DNA from: Halpernia sp048269545 | GTDB lineage: Bacteria > Bacteroidota > Bacteroidia > Flavobacteriales > Weeksellaceae | Assembly (NCBI RefSeq): GCF_048269545.1 | Contig: NZ_JBLXIJ010000013.1 | Coordinates: forward strand, 1-35,793 | Direction of reading: 5' to 3' | DNA length: 35,793 bases | In this document: positions 24,510 through 32,682 of the stretch, piece by piece | Position numbering within the stretch: position 1 is the stretch's first letter | Layout: every line of letters starts with the position of its first letter | Notes under the pieces: model-generated | Seen by the model: only the letters and a program-made list of their open reading frames with translations | The model's database searches: none | What the model was told of the DNA's origin: nothing | Program-made: the position numbers and the translations under genes

Positions 24510-27350
24510 TTAAAGTCCTAAATTAAGACCAATAGTTATGGACTTGGTATCTGGGAAATCATTTGGATTGTTTTCTGGGCTGTATGATTTATAATCAGTT
24601 ACTGTAAACAGATTAGTTGCGGTAACATATAATTTAAAATTAGTTAAACCTAATCTTTCTAAAATCGATTTAGAGAAATTATAGCCTAATGATAATGTTC
24701 TTAACCGAACATAAGAAGCATCTGCTATACCAATGGTTCCAATATTTGCTGGTGCGCTTGCATAGCTTGGACGAGGTGCGGTATTTGATGGATTTTCTGG
24801 CGTCCAATAATCTACTTTAATCCCATTTCTTACAGATTGTAATGTTCCACCTTGGTTGAAAGCATATAAGTAGGGATTACTTTTAGTGGCTCCTTCGACG
24901 ATATAAACATCAGCGTATAATTCAAAATTTTTATAATTAAATGTACTAGAAATAGAAGCAAACCATTTAGGATCTGTATTGATAATAATATTATCTGCAT
25001 CCGTAATTAAACCGTCACCATTGATGTCTTTAATTCTAATAGATCCTGCTTTTAATTTACTAAGGTCGGAGTTTGATGTACTACCTGGTTTTGCTTGCGC
25101 TGAAGCTGCTGCTTCTGCATCAGTTTGGAAAATTCCATCAAATACTTGTGTGCGAATATTATTTATAGAGTAACCAATATAGCGTCCTCTTGATTGATCA
25201 TCTTGTGGATTGCCATTTATATCTACGACTCCTGATTTTATTAACTCATTTTTGTTTTTGGTAAATGCTCCCGTAATATTCCAGTTTATAGTTTTGTTTC
25301 TTATAATATCGGCTCGTAACATTACTTCTATACCGCTATTTTTAGATTCACCTCCATTGGTAATCATTGAACTAAAGCCCGAAGTTCCTGCTAAAGATGT
25401 ATTTGTAAGCAAATCCGTAGTGCGAGTATTATAATAATCTACAGAACCTGAAATTCTATTGTTGAAAAAACCGAAATCAAGACCTGCGTTTGCTGTGGTG
25501 GAAGTTTCCCAAGTTAAATTTGGATTTGGCAATATAGTTCCTGGCAAAGCACCAGTTGTAAGAGATCCTGCAAAAATATATGGATAATTTGTAACGACTC
25601 CTAAAGTTGAATAAGGGTCTAATGATTGGTTTCCTACAGAACCATAACCAAGTCTTAATTTTAACTGATTTAGAAATTTACTATCTAACAAGAAATTTTC
25701 TTTATGTATTTGCCAAGCTGCTGCAACAGCTGGGAAAAAAGCCCATTTTTTACTTTCTGCAAAAACAGATGCGCCATCACGACGTGCCGTTAAAGTCAGT
25801 AGATATTTATCCATCAAGTTGTAGTTTATTCTCCCCAGAAAAGATGAAATTCTTTTTTGTTCTTCGTTTCTAGTTACATTAAAGTTTAATGCGCCTGAAA
25901 TTCCATCATAACCAAGTAAATCATTTCCAAAACCAGTACCTGTAGATGTTGTATTGGATAGGTTAATTTGATTTATTGATTGTACGAACGTAATATCAAT
26001 TTTATGATTAGTGCCAATTTTCGTTTTATAATTAAATATATTTTCAATCAAATATTCTTCTCTTAAAGTATTGCCAACATTTGCAATTCCATTTAAAGCT
26101 GCTCCACTAGAGTGAAGTCTAGAAAGATAACTTCCATCGTCTATAAGTTTTCGGCTAAATAATGTATTAAGTTTGTAAGAGAAATTTTTAGTAAACTTAT
26201 AATTTCCGACAAAATTTAAATTATAAAAATTAGTTTTAGACTCTACATTGGATTCTCTAATATCCCACAACGGGTTTACAGTAGAACTACTCGCATTGGC
26301 TCCTGCTAAACGATAAACTAAATTTCCATCAGCGTCATAAGGGCCGGTAAAAGGTGAAATAGTAATAAAGTCTAAGTTTGAAGATTCTTTAGTTTGACTA
26401 TCTGAAGCCAAGTTTATATTCGCCTCAATACTTGCTTTCTCATTAATTTTTTGATTAATGTTCAATCTAAATGTCCCTCTTTTGTAACTTGAAGAAGGTA
26501 TCAATCCAGACTGATCAAAAAAGTTAAAGCTTGAAAATATTTTAGTTGTTTCAGTTCCTCCAGACAAACTTATGCTGTGACTTTGGATAAATCCCGTTCT
26601 TAAAATTGTTTTCTCCCAATCAGTAAAATTACCGCGTTTAAAATTTAAATATTCTGGTGTTGTAGCACCATTAAAATTTAATTCATCCGATAAGTAACCT
26701 TGAGTTGGCAAATTATCTGTTCGTTTTGCTTCTCTTCTTAATTGTGCAAATTCTTCACCATTAAATAAATCAAAGTTTTTTGTTAATTGTTGAGCTGTAG
26801 TATAGGTATTAATATTAATTCTCATTTTACCTTCCTTACCTCTTTTTGTTGTTACCAGTATAACTCCATTAGAAGCTCTTGCACCATAGATAGCCTGTGA
26901 AGATGCATCTTTCAGAACTTCTATTGAGGCAATATCATCGGGATTGATATCATTGATATTTTCAATAGGAAAACCGTCTAAAACTATAAGAGGATCATTT
27001 CCTCCAAGAATTGAATTTCTTCCTCTAATTAAAATATTAGAAGATCCACCCGGTCTTGCAGATCCTAAAGTGACCTGTAAACCTGCAGCTTTTCCACGCA
27101 ACATTTCAGAAATATTAGTCGTAGGTGTTTCTTTTGCATTCTCTACATTTACTTTAGCAACCGCACCAGTTACGTCACTTTTTTTCTGAGTTCCATATCC
27201 AACAACAATTATCTCATCTAAGTCAGTGACTTTTTCTTTGCTAGATGATTCTTTTTTATTTGTTACTTGCGAATACATCATCGATGAAAAGCAAAGCAAA
27301 AAAAGCAGAAAGAGCATTTCTAATTTTTGATTTTGTAATTTAAAATTCAT
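24510..27350 (-). CDS. SusC/RagA-like TonB-dependent outer-membrane transporter
   Basis: A 946-residue TonB-dependent receptor. After a signal peptide (ending near YSQ, 26-28) it has the TonB box DEIIVVGYG (45-53), the plug domain with ILIRGRNSI and GRxS-type motifs, and the 22-strand barrel ending with SITIGLNLGL, which leaves a terminal aromatic-poor strand. The SusC signature ASNGVILVTTKRGK (about 159-172) is clear. Unlike most SusC proteins it lacks the N-terminal carboxypeptidase-D-like extension: the plug starts almost directly after the signal. It imports oligosaccharides released at the surface, with energy from TonB/ExbBD. It is the first gene of the operon. Confidence 0.95.
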   Translation of the reverse strand: MNFKLQNQKLEMLFLLFLLCFSSMMYSQVTNKKESSSKEKVTDLDEIIVVGYGTQKKSDVTGAVAKVNVENAKETPTTNISEMLRGKAAGLQVTLGSARPGGSSNILIRGRNSILGGNDPLIVLDGFPIENINDINPDDIASIEVLKDASSQAIYGARASNGVILVTTKRGKEGKMRININTYTTAQQLTKNFDLFNGEEFAQLRREAKRTDNLPTQGYLSDELNFNGATTPEYLNFKRGNFTDWEKTILRTGFIQSHSISLSGGTETTKIFSSFNFFDQSGLIPSSSYKRGTFRLNINQKINEKASIEANINLASDSQTKESSNLDFITISPFTGPYDADGNLVYRLAGANASSSTVNPLWDIRESNVESKTNFYNLNFVGNYKFTKNFSYKLNTLFSRKLIDDGSYLSRLHSSGAALNGIANVGNTLREEYLIENIFNYKTKIGTNHKIDITFVQSINQINLSNTTSTGTGFGNDLLGYDGISGALNFNVTRNEEQKRISSFLGRINYNLMDKYLLTLTARRDGASVFAESKKWAFFPAVAAAWQIHKENFLLDSKFLNQLKLRLGYGSVGNQSLDPYSTLGVVTNYPYIFAGSLTTGALPGTILPNPNLTWETSTTANAGLDFGFFNNRISGSVDYYNTRTTDLLTNTSLAGTSGFSSMITNGGESKNSGIEVMLRADIIRNKTINWNITGAFTKNKNELIKSGVVDINGNPQDDQSRGRYIGYSINNIRTQVFDGIFQTDAEAAASAQAKPGSTSNSDLSKLKAGSIRIKDINGDGLITDADNIIINTDPKWFASISSTFNYKNFELYADVYIVEGATKSNPYLYAFNQGGTLQSVRNGIKVDYWTPENPSNTAPRPSYASAPANIGTIGIADASYVRLRTLSLGYNFSKSILERLGLTNFKLYVTATNLFTVTDYKSYSPENNPNDFPDTKSITIGLNLGL

Positions 27351-27639
27351 TTTTTTGAGTTTAAAGGTTTGTTTTAAAAAATGGGCTATACTTTGTTCTT
27401 TTATTTATATTATGGTAAACTTAATGTTAAATTTTACTAAATAAATAAAAATGAAACCGATAAAAAACCAACATTCTAAAAATTCTTAAAAAAAGTAAAT
27501 GATTTTCCCGCAAAATCTCCGTTAGAAGCGCGTAATGCAATTATTTAAAATCGAAAAATAAAATCGAAAAATGAAATTTAAAAACTAAAAGAGTGTCACT
27601 TGTAGTGTTTTTGTCGTGGTGAAATTAAAGCGTGTAGTA
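27351..27639. promoter_or_regulatory. Region between the regulator and susC, with candidate operator repeats
   Basis: This 289-nt gap is downstream of the regulator and upstream of susC (both minus), so it should hold the susC promoter. Two adjacent copies of AAAATCGAAAAAT lie at 27547-27559 and 27560-27572. Overlapping inverted repeats AGTG-T-CACT-TGT-AGTG lie at 27592-27607. No exact TAnnTTTG is seen on the minus strand, consistent with an activator-dependent promoter. Confidence 0.5.
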
Positions 27640-30411
27640 TTATTGTAAATTTAAAATGTAATTAATTAATCCTTCATCATGAGGCAAGCCTAATTTTTTT
27701 CTTAATCTATATCGCTTCGTCTCAACACTTTTTATAGAAATATTAAGTAATGGTGCCATTTCTTTAGAAGTTAGATTTAATCTTAAGTAAGCAGTAAATC
27801 TCAAATCATTTGGCGTTAAATCAGGATGTGCTTTTTTGATTTTGTCTAAAAATGCTTTATCTGCATTTTTAAATGCGGTTTCAAAAAAGGACCAATCGTC
27901 TTCATCATTCAAATTAGTATCTATTAAATTTAAGGCAGCTTTTTTACCCAAGTCTTTGTCTTTGCTCAATTCTTTTTTTATAGTACTTAGAACTTCGTTC
28001 TTTTTTATTAAACTCATTGTAGAAATTGCTAATTCTCTGTTTTTGCTGTCAATATCTTGGTTTAGTTTTTCATTATTTATTTTCATTAAAGCTTGCTCAT
28101 TTTCCATTATCTTCTGCTTATACTTATTATTGTAATAGCGTTTGTAGGTTTTATGAGTAATGAGAATTATTAATGAAAGCACAAGAATATAAAGAACGAA
28201 TGCAACATTAGATAAATACCAAGGTCTAGCTACAGTAAAATGATAAGAAATTATATTTTTTGATAATTGATTACCAATTTTTGCTCTTACACTAAAGGTA
28301 TAAGTTCCGAAAGACAAGTTTTCAAACGTTGTTTGAGGATTTTCTGACCAAGAACTCCATTCATTGAACTCTCCTTCAAGTTTGTATTGGTATTTTACAA
28401 CTAAATACTTATCGAACTCGGGTACAGAATAATTAAAAATTAATACTCCTTGTTTATACTTTAAATCGCCCTGTTTTTTCAAAGAAAAAGAAGTTATTTT
28501 ATCATTTATTCCCTTTAATACTATGGAATTTAGATAAATTGTAAAATCTTTTTTTGTACTAATTTTAGATAAATCTAAAGCTATATATCCATTTGCAGTT
28601 CCTAAAACATAAGTATTTGGGTTAATTAATGAAATATTTTCATATCCTAAAACACTTTTTCGCAATTTTGAAGGAATTGGGATTGTATTAATAATTGGTG
28701 TATTGGTAATATCATCATTTTCAATAAAGCAAATATTATCTTTTGAAAATGCCCAAAGTTTTCCGTTTTTATCGACAACTAATTTGCCCGTAATGTAATC
28801 TCCCTGTTTGATTGCTGCACTTAGAATGGCATCTCTTTGGAATAATTTTTTTATTTTATTGTATTTAAATATGCCTTTTTCGGAGGCATAATAAATATTG
28901 TTTTGGTATTTCACCAAACTTGAATTTTTTCCCAAAGGCAAACTCGCCTCCATTTCTGTTTTAATTACTTTGGTAAAATTATCATTCAATTGTAATTTAA
29001 AAACCCCTTTATATTCATGATTTACCCACACTTGTTTTGTATCATTGATTTCAAAATATCTTGAAGAATTTTTAAATCCCTCAATTTTATTTCTTAATTC
29101 CCAGCTTCCATTTTTATTTTCTAAAACGTTTAGACCATTATAATTTCCTTGTAAAAGCAAATCATCATGCTTCGGAACTTTCTTGAACGCCCAAGCTCCC
29201 AGATCTTCACTTATCTTTATTGCTTTATTGTTTTTAATTAAAAAACTACCTAAATGATGCCCACAAAATAAGTATTCATCATTTAAATTAAATAAATCCC
29301 AAACTTGTCCCGCAGTACCTTCAATAAACTTAAAATCATTGTTTACATCCTTTAATTCTTTATAAAATAAGCCCTGATTTGTTCCTATATAAAGAATATT
29401 CTTAAAAACTTGAGTAGTATAAACCGTGCCCAAAACACCTTCGTAATCAAAAAAATTACTTACTGCAGATTTTGCATTAATACAATCAATACCATTATCT
29501 AAAGCAACCCAGACGTTGTTTGCACTGTCTTCAAATATTGATAAAACGGTGTTGTTGCTTAAACCCTTTTTTTGAGAAATTTGATATTCGAGAATTCCAT
29601 TTTTAGAAAGATGAATAATGCCGTCAGAAATTGTACCAATCATTAAGCTTCCATCCTCAAGTTGAGAACTGCTAAAGACATTCACTTTTTTTAACAAATC
29701 ATCAGCTGGAATATCCCACTTTTTAAATATATTATCTTGAAATTTATAAAATCCTGAGTTTCTGGTAAGAATTATCAAAGATTCTGCGCTTTTAAAAACA
29801 TTAATTACTCTGCCTGTTTTTATTACTGAATTGTTTACGAGTAATTTTGGTTTACCATTTTCTAATACATACAAACCTTCATTAGCAACATGAAAATAAA
29901 TTCGATTATTTACTTTAAAAACTTTATAAATAGTATTTGTAGATTTTATTATTTTAAAAGTTCCGTTTTTTGTATTATAAAGATAAAGGTTGTTGCTCGA
30001 TTGAAAAATAACCCATTCACTATACGCAAGAATATTCCAAATTTGCTCATCTTCTAATTTTTTTTTGTGAAGTTTTGGCAAAAGAGAAGTATATTTTAAA
30101 GTTCCAAATTCGTTTTTTACCCAGAAACCAAAGTCTGCATAACAACCCGTGTAAATTTTATTTCCAATCACATTTACAGCCCTCATTATAGTGTTGTTGG
30201 GAGAAGAATAGATTGTCCATTTGGCTCCATTATATTCTAAAAGACCCTTATTATTTGCTACATAAATATAATGATCAGCCGCTTGGGAAATCATCCAGTT
30301 CTGATTATCTCCCAAATAATTTTCAGGAGAAAATTTCTGAATTGGAGGTAATTCTTGTCCAAAGAATGATTGATAAAAAAGAAAAAAAAGAAAAAATTGA
30401 AAGATTTTCAT
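27640..30411 (-). CDS. Membrane-spanning one-component regulator: propeller, Y_Y_Y, TM, LuxR-type HTH
   Basis: A 923-residue sensor-regulator. The start is taken at the ATG at 30411, because it begins the signal-like segment MKIFQFFLFFLFYQSFFGQ; an ATG 6 codons upstream is less likely. Order: periplasmic two-component-regulator propeller repeats (about 25-600), a Y_Y_Y domain (about 640-720, with YKLEGEFNEWSSWSENP), one membrane helix (about 729-757), a short coiled coil, and a C-terminal LuxR/GerE-type HTH (about 865-914, LTSKEMAPLLNISIKSVETKR). There is no histidine kinase or receiver domain, so it should bind DNA directly from the membrane, comparable to SusR-like regulators. It probably activates the susC operon in response to an oligosaccharide. 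Confidence 0.85.
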   Translation of the reverse strand: MKIFQFFLFFLFYQSFFGQELPPIQKFSPENYLGDNQNWMISQAADHYIYVANNKGLLEYNGAKWTIYSSPNNTIMRAVNVIGNKIYTGCYADFGFWVKNEFGTLKYTSLLPKLHKKKLEDEQIWNILAYSEWVIFQSSNNLYLYNTKNGTFKIIKSTNTIYKVFKVNNRIYFHVANEGLYVLENGKPKLLVNNSVIKTGRVINVFKSAESLIILTRNSGFYKFQDNIFKKWDIPADDLLKKVNVFSSSQLEDGSLMIGTISDGIIHLSKNGILEYQISQKKGLSNNTVLSIFEDSANNVWVALDNGIDCINAKSAVSNFFDYEGVLGTVYTTQVFKNILYIGTNQGLFYKELKDVNNDFKFIEGTAGQVWDLFNLNDEYLFCGHHLGSFLIKNNKAIKISEDLGAWAFKKVPKHDDLLLQGNYNGLNVLENKNGSWELRNKIEGFKNSSRYFEINDTKQVWVNHEYKGVFKLQLNDNFTKVIKTEMEASLPLGKNSSLVKYQNNIYYASEKGIFKYNKIKKLFQRDAILSAAIKQGDYITGKLVVDKNGKLWAFSKDNICFIENDDITNTPIINTIPIPSKLRKSVLGYENISLINPNTYVLGTANGYIALDLSKISTKKDFTIYLNSIVLKGINDKITSFSLKKQGDLKYKQGVLIFNYSVPEFDKYLVVKYQYKLEGEFNEWSSWSENPQTTFENLSFGTYTFSVRAKIGNQLSKNIISYHFTVARPWYLSNVAFVLYILVLSLIILITHKTYKRYYNNKYKQKIMENEQALMKINNEKLNQDIDSKNRELAISTMSLIKKNEVLSTIKKELSKDKDLGKKAALNLIDTNLNDEDDWSFFETAFKNADKAFLDKIKKAHPDLTPNDLRFTAYLRLNLTSKEMAPLLNISIKSVETKRYRLRKKLGLPHDEGLINYILNLQ

Positions 30412-30519
30412 ATTAACAAGATTGTCCACGTCTGTTTAAATTTATCTTAATATTCATATTTTTAAAATAGTTATTTGAAACATTTTTCAATTTATAATAA
30501 AATGTAAACATTAATTATT

Positions 30520-30554
30520 CAAAAGTACAAGAAAAACTAAAATTATCTTTCAAA
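30520..30554 (-). promoter_or_regulatory. Candidate promoter of the regulator gene
   Basis: On the minus strand TTTG (30554-30551), a 23-nt spacer and TACTTTTG (30527-30520) resemble the Bacteroidota promoter, with a leader of about 100 nt. The spacing is at the long end. Confidence 0.45.
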
Positions 30555-30561
30555 ATTTTAT

Positions 30562-30596
30562 AAATAAAAAAAATCAGGAATATTAGTTCCTGATTT
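30562..30596 (-). terminator. Terminator of tRNA-Ser
   Basis: AAATCAGGAA (30571-30580) pairs perfectly with TTCCTGATTT (30587-30596), loop 6 nt; on the minus strand a T-rich tract follows. It lies about 43 nt past the tRNA 3' end. Confidence 0.8.
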
Positions 30597-30638
30597 AGTT
30601 TACTTCATTTGTTAATATCCAATTTCCGGACTTGTTTG

Positions 30639-30725
30639 TAGAGAGGATGGGATTCGAACCCACGATACAGTTACCCGTATACTAGCTTTCCAGGCTAGCT
30701 CCTTCAACCACTCGGACACCTCTCT
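30639..30725 (-). tRNA. tRNA-Ser (anticodon GGA)
   Basis: The minus strand folds as a class II tRNA. The acceptor stem is AGAGAGG/CCTCTCT, and the D-arm holds CCGAGTGGTTGAAGG. The anticodon stem CTAGC/GCTAG encloses the loop CTGGAAA, giving anticodon GGA for serine UCC/UCU codons. A long variable arm (TATACGGGTAACTGTATC) and the T-loop TTCGAAT follow. The terminal CCA is not encoded (CAA follows the discriminator). The discriminator reads A rather than the usual G of serine tRNAs, with A1-U72 as the first pair. Confidence 0.95.
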
Positions 30726-30736
30726 ATTGAAGTGCG

Positions 30737-30768
30737 CAAAAATAAACTATTTTATTGGAAACTACAAA
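30737..30768 (-). promoter_or_regulatory. Promoter of tRNA-Ser
   Basis: On the minus strand TTTG (30768-30765), a 20-nt spacer and TATTTTTG (30744-30737) match the Bacteroidota consensus at both elements. The tRNA 5' end lies 12 nt downstream. Confidence 0.75.
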
Positions 30769-30788
30769 AGTATTATGGTTAAGAAATT

Positions 30789-31808
30789 TTAATCTTCCGA
30801 AATTTCGCCGCGTAAATTTTTCTCAAAATTTTCTGCAAAACTTCCTTTGTAAGTGGGATTATCAATTAAATGCATTGCTTTTGTAATTGCACTCTCTGCC
30901 GTCATATCTTTTCCGCTTATGGCATTTATTTCTTTAAAAATATTACTATTATTATATTTTCCGATAGAAATTCCGCCAGAAACACATTGTGAAACAACCA
31001 CAATTTCAGTTCCGTTATTGCGTAGTTTTTCTAAAGTTTGTTTCGTTTTTTTTGTATTAAAAATAGTTCCGGAACCAAAAACCTGAAGGATTAAAACTTT
31101 CATTTTTGGTATTTCAGAAAAATGTGAAATTTGCATTCCTGGGAAAATTCTCCAAAACAAAACATCTTGTGAAATATGCAAATCTGCACTAAACTTTTCA
31201 TCTTTTTTTGAGCGGAAAAGATTTTCCTTTTCTACATTTAAATGTACACCAGATTGTCCTAAAATAGGATAGTTTGGACTTTGATAAGCGTCAAAAAATT
31301 CTGCGGAATATTTTAAACTTCTATTTCCGCGCAATAATTTATATTCAAAATAAAGCGCCACTTCCTGAATTACCGCTTCATCATTTTCATATAAACTAGC
31401 GTAATATAAACTCGTTAAAAGATTTTCTTTCGCATCTGTTCTTAAATCTCCAATTGGCAATTGCGAGCCGGTCAAAATCACAGGTTTTCTTAAACCTTTT
31501 AGCATAAAACTTAATGCAGAAGCAGTATAAGACATGGTGTCTGTTCCGTGTAAAATTAAAAAACCATCATATTTTTCATAATTTTTAGCGATGTAATTGG
31601 CAATGATTTTCCATTCTTCGGGACCCATATCAGAAGAATCTAAAGGAATTTTAAATGGATGTACAAAAACTTCACATTCAATTAATTTCATTTCCGGGAT
31701 TTTCTGAAAAATATTTTCAAAATTAAATGCCCGCAAACTACCGGTTTCATAATCTTTTTCCATACCGATTGTTCCGCCGGTGTAGATGAGAAGTACCTTT
31801 CTTTTCAT
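30789..31808 (-). CDS. ansA: Type I (cytoplasmic) L-asparaginase
   Basis: A 339-residue asparaginase of the type I (AnsA) family, hydrolysing asparagine to aspartate and ammonia in the cytoplasm; there is no signal peptide. The two catalytic Thr motifs are LIYTGGTIGM (7-16) and LHGTDTMSYTASAL (86-99, Thr89-Asp90), and the catalytic Lys lies in DLRTDAKENL (Lys127). The length is normal for the family. Its stop is about 45 nt upstream of the tRNA-Ser promoter on the same strand; it is divergent from the J-domain gene. No clear promoter motif was found in the 93-nt divergent gap on the minus strand. Confidence 0.93.
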   Translation of the reverse strand: MKRKVLLIYTGGTIGMEKDYETGSLRAFNFENIFQKIPEMKLIECEVFVHPFKIPLDSSDMGPEEWKIIANYIAKNYEKYDGFLILHGTDTMSYTASALSFMLKGLRKPVILTGSQLPIGDLRTDAKENLLTSLYYASLYENDEAVIQEVALYFEYKLLRGNRSLKYSAEFFDAYQSPNYPILGQSGVHLNVEKENLFRSKKDEKFSADLHISQDVLFWRIFPGMQISHFSEIPKMKVLILQVFGSGTIFNTKKTKQTLEKLRNNGTEIVVVSQCVSGGISIGKYNNSNIFKEINAISGKDMTAESAITKAMHLIDNPTYKGSFAENFEKNLRGEISED

Positions 31809-31876
31809 GGGCTAAAATTACAATTTATTTTGAATTAGTCTTTTTACTTTTACCGTTTTACTTTTAGCTTTTTTCC

Positions 31877-31884
31877 TACTTTTG
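31877..31884 (+). promoter_or_regulatory. Candidate -7 element for the J-domain gene
   Basis: TACTTTTG matches TAnnTTTG and ends 17 nt before the TTG start, implying a leader of about 14 nt. No clear -33 element. Confidence 0.4.
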
Positions 31885-31901
31885 TAATTCAATTATTAAC
31901 T

Positions 31902-32546
31902 TTGAAAGATTACTATTATTTTCTCGGTATTTCAACAGATGCTTCTGAAGAAGACATTAAAAAAGCCTACCGAAAATTATCTTTAAAATACCATCCGGAT
32001 AAAAATAAAGATGATGAATTTTTTGAAAATCGTTTCAGAGAAGTGCAAGAAGCTTATGAAACTTTAATTAATGAAACTTCACGGAATCTTTATGACCAAA
32101 GCTTTTCTATTCCCAAACCAGAGTTTAGAAATAATTTACCACCTTATATAAAAACCTTTTCAGCAAATAAAATTAGAGTTAAAAAAGGAGAAGAAATTAT
32201 TATTAATTGGCAAACACAAAATGCAGATGTTGTAAAAATTCTTCCTTTTGGTCTTGAAAAATCTTATGGTGAAAGGGTTTTTAAAATTAATGAATTCAAA
32301 GACGGTAAATTTCAAATTTTACTTCATGCAACCAATTCTCTAACTCAAAAAACAGTAGTTAAAGGAATTACAATTACAGAAGTCTTTGAAAATGATAGAC
32401 AAAAATACAAAGCAGAAGTAGAAGAATTATTTAAACCCCAAAAACCTTCACGCAACAATCCTTTTGGTTCTCCCAAAATATTCAAAATTTTAATAGCGAT
32501 TTTTATCTTGATGATACTTATTGCCTTTCTTTTAAATAATTTCTAA
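31902..32546 (+). CDS. J-domain protein with Ig-like middle domain and C-terminal membrane anchor
   Basis: A 214-residue protein starting at TTG 31902, which is the correct J-domain N-terminus (KDYYYFLGI). The J domain (2-66) keeps the HPD motif (31-33) needed to stimulate DnaK. There is no G/F-rich linker, zinc finger or substrate-binding DnaJ C-terminal domain. Residues about 78-160 have an Ig-like beta-sandwich pattern (FSANKIRVKKGEEIIINWQT, then GERVFKI, FQILLHATN, VVKGITITEV). The C-terminus (about 193-214) is one hydrophobic helix, so the protein is probably tail-anchored with the J domain in the cytoplasm. It would recruit DnaK to the inner membrane; the client is unknown. Confidence 0.82.
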   Translation: MKDYYYFLGISTDASEEDIKKAYRKLSLKYHPDKNKDDEFFENRFREVQEAYETLINETSRNLYDQSFSIPKPEFRNNLPPYIKTFSANKIRVKKGEEIIINWQTQNADVVKILPFGLEKSYGERVFKINEFKDGKFQILLHATNSLTQKTVVKGITITEVFENDRQKYKAEVEELFKPQKPSRNNPFGSPKIFKILIAIFILMILIAFLLNNF

Positions 32547-32682
32547 GAATAAAGAATAAAGTTTTACATCTAAATATTTATCTTGACAAATATCATATTT
32601 TAAAAGATTTTGTTGTTGCCGACTCTTCTGGAAATTTGTATTTTTACGAACCTTTATTTTCTTAAAAACTTTGCAAAATAAT

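Noticed and set aside
27547..27572. Tandem 13-bp repeat as a CRISPR array
   Set aside because: Only two adjacent units without spacers and no cas genes nearby.
30213..30416. 67-codon plus-strand frame opposite the regulator start
   Set aside because: Antisense to the propeller domain and signal peptide, no recognisable features.
30412..30429. ATG 30429 as start of the regulator
   Set aside because: The six extra residues precede a clean signal segment beginning at ATG 30411.
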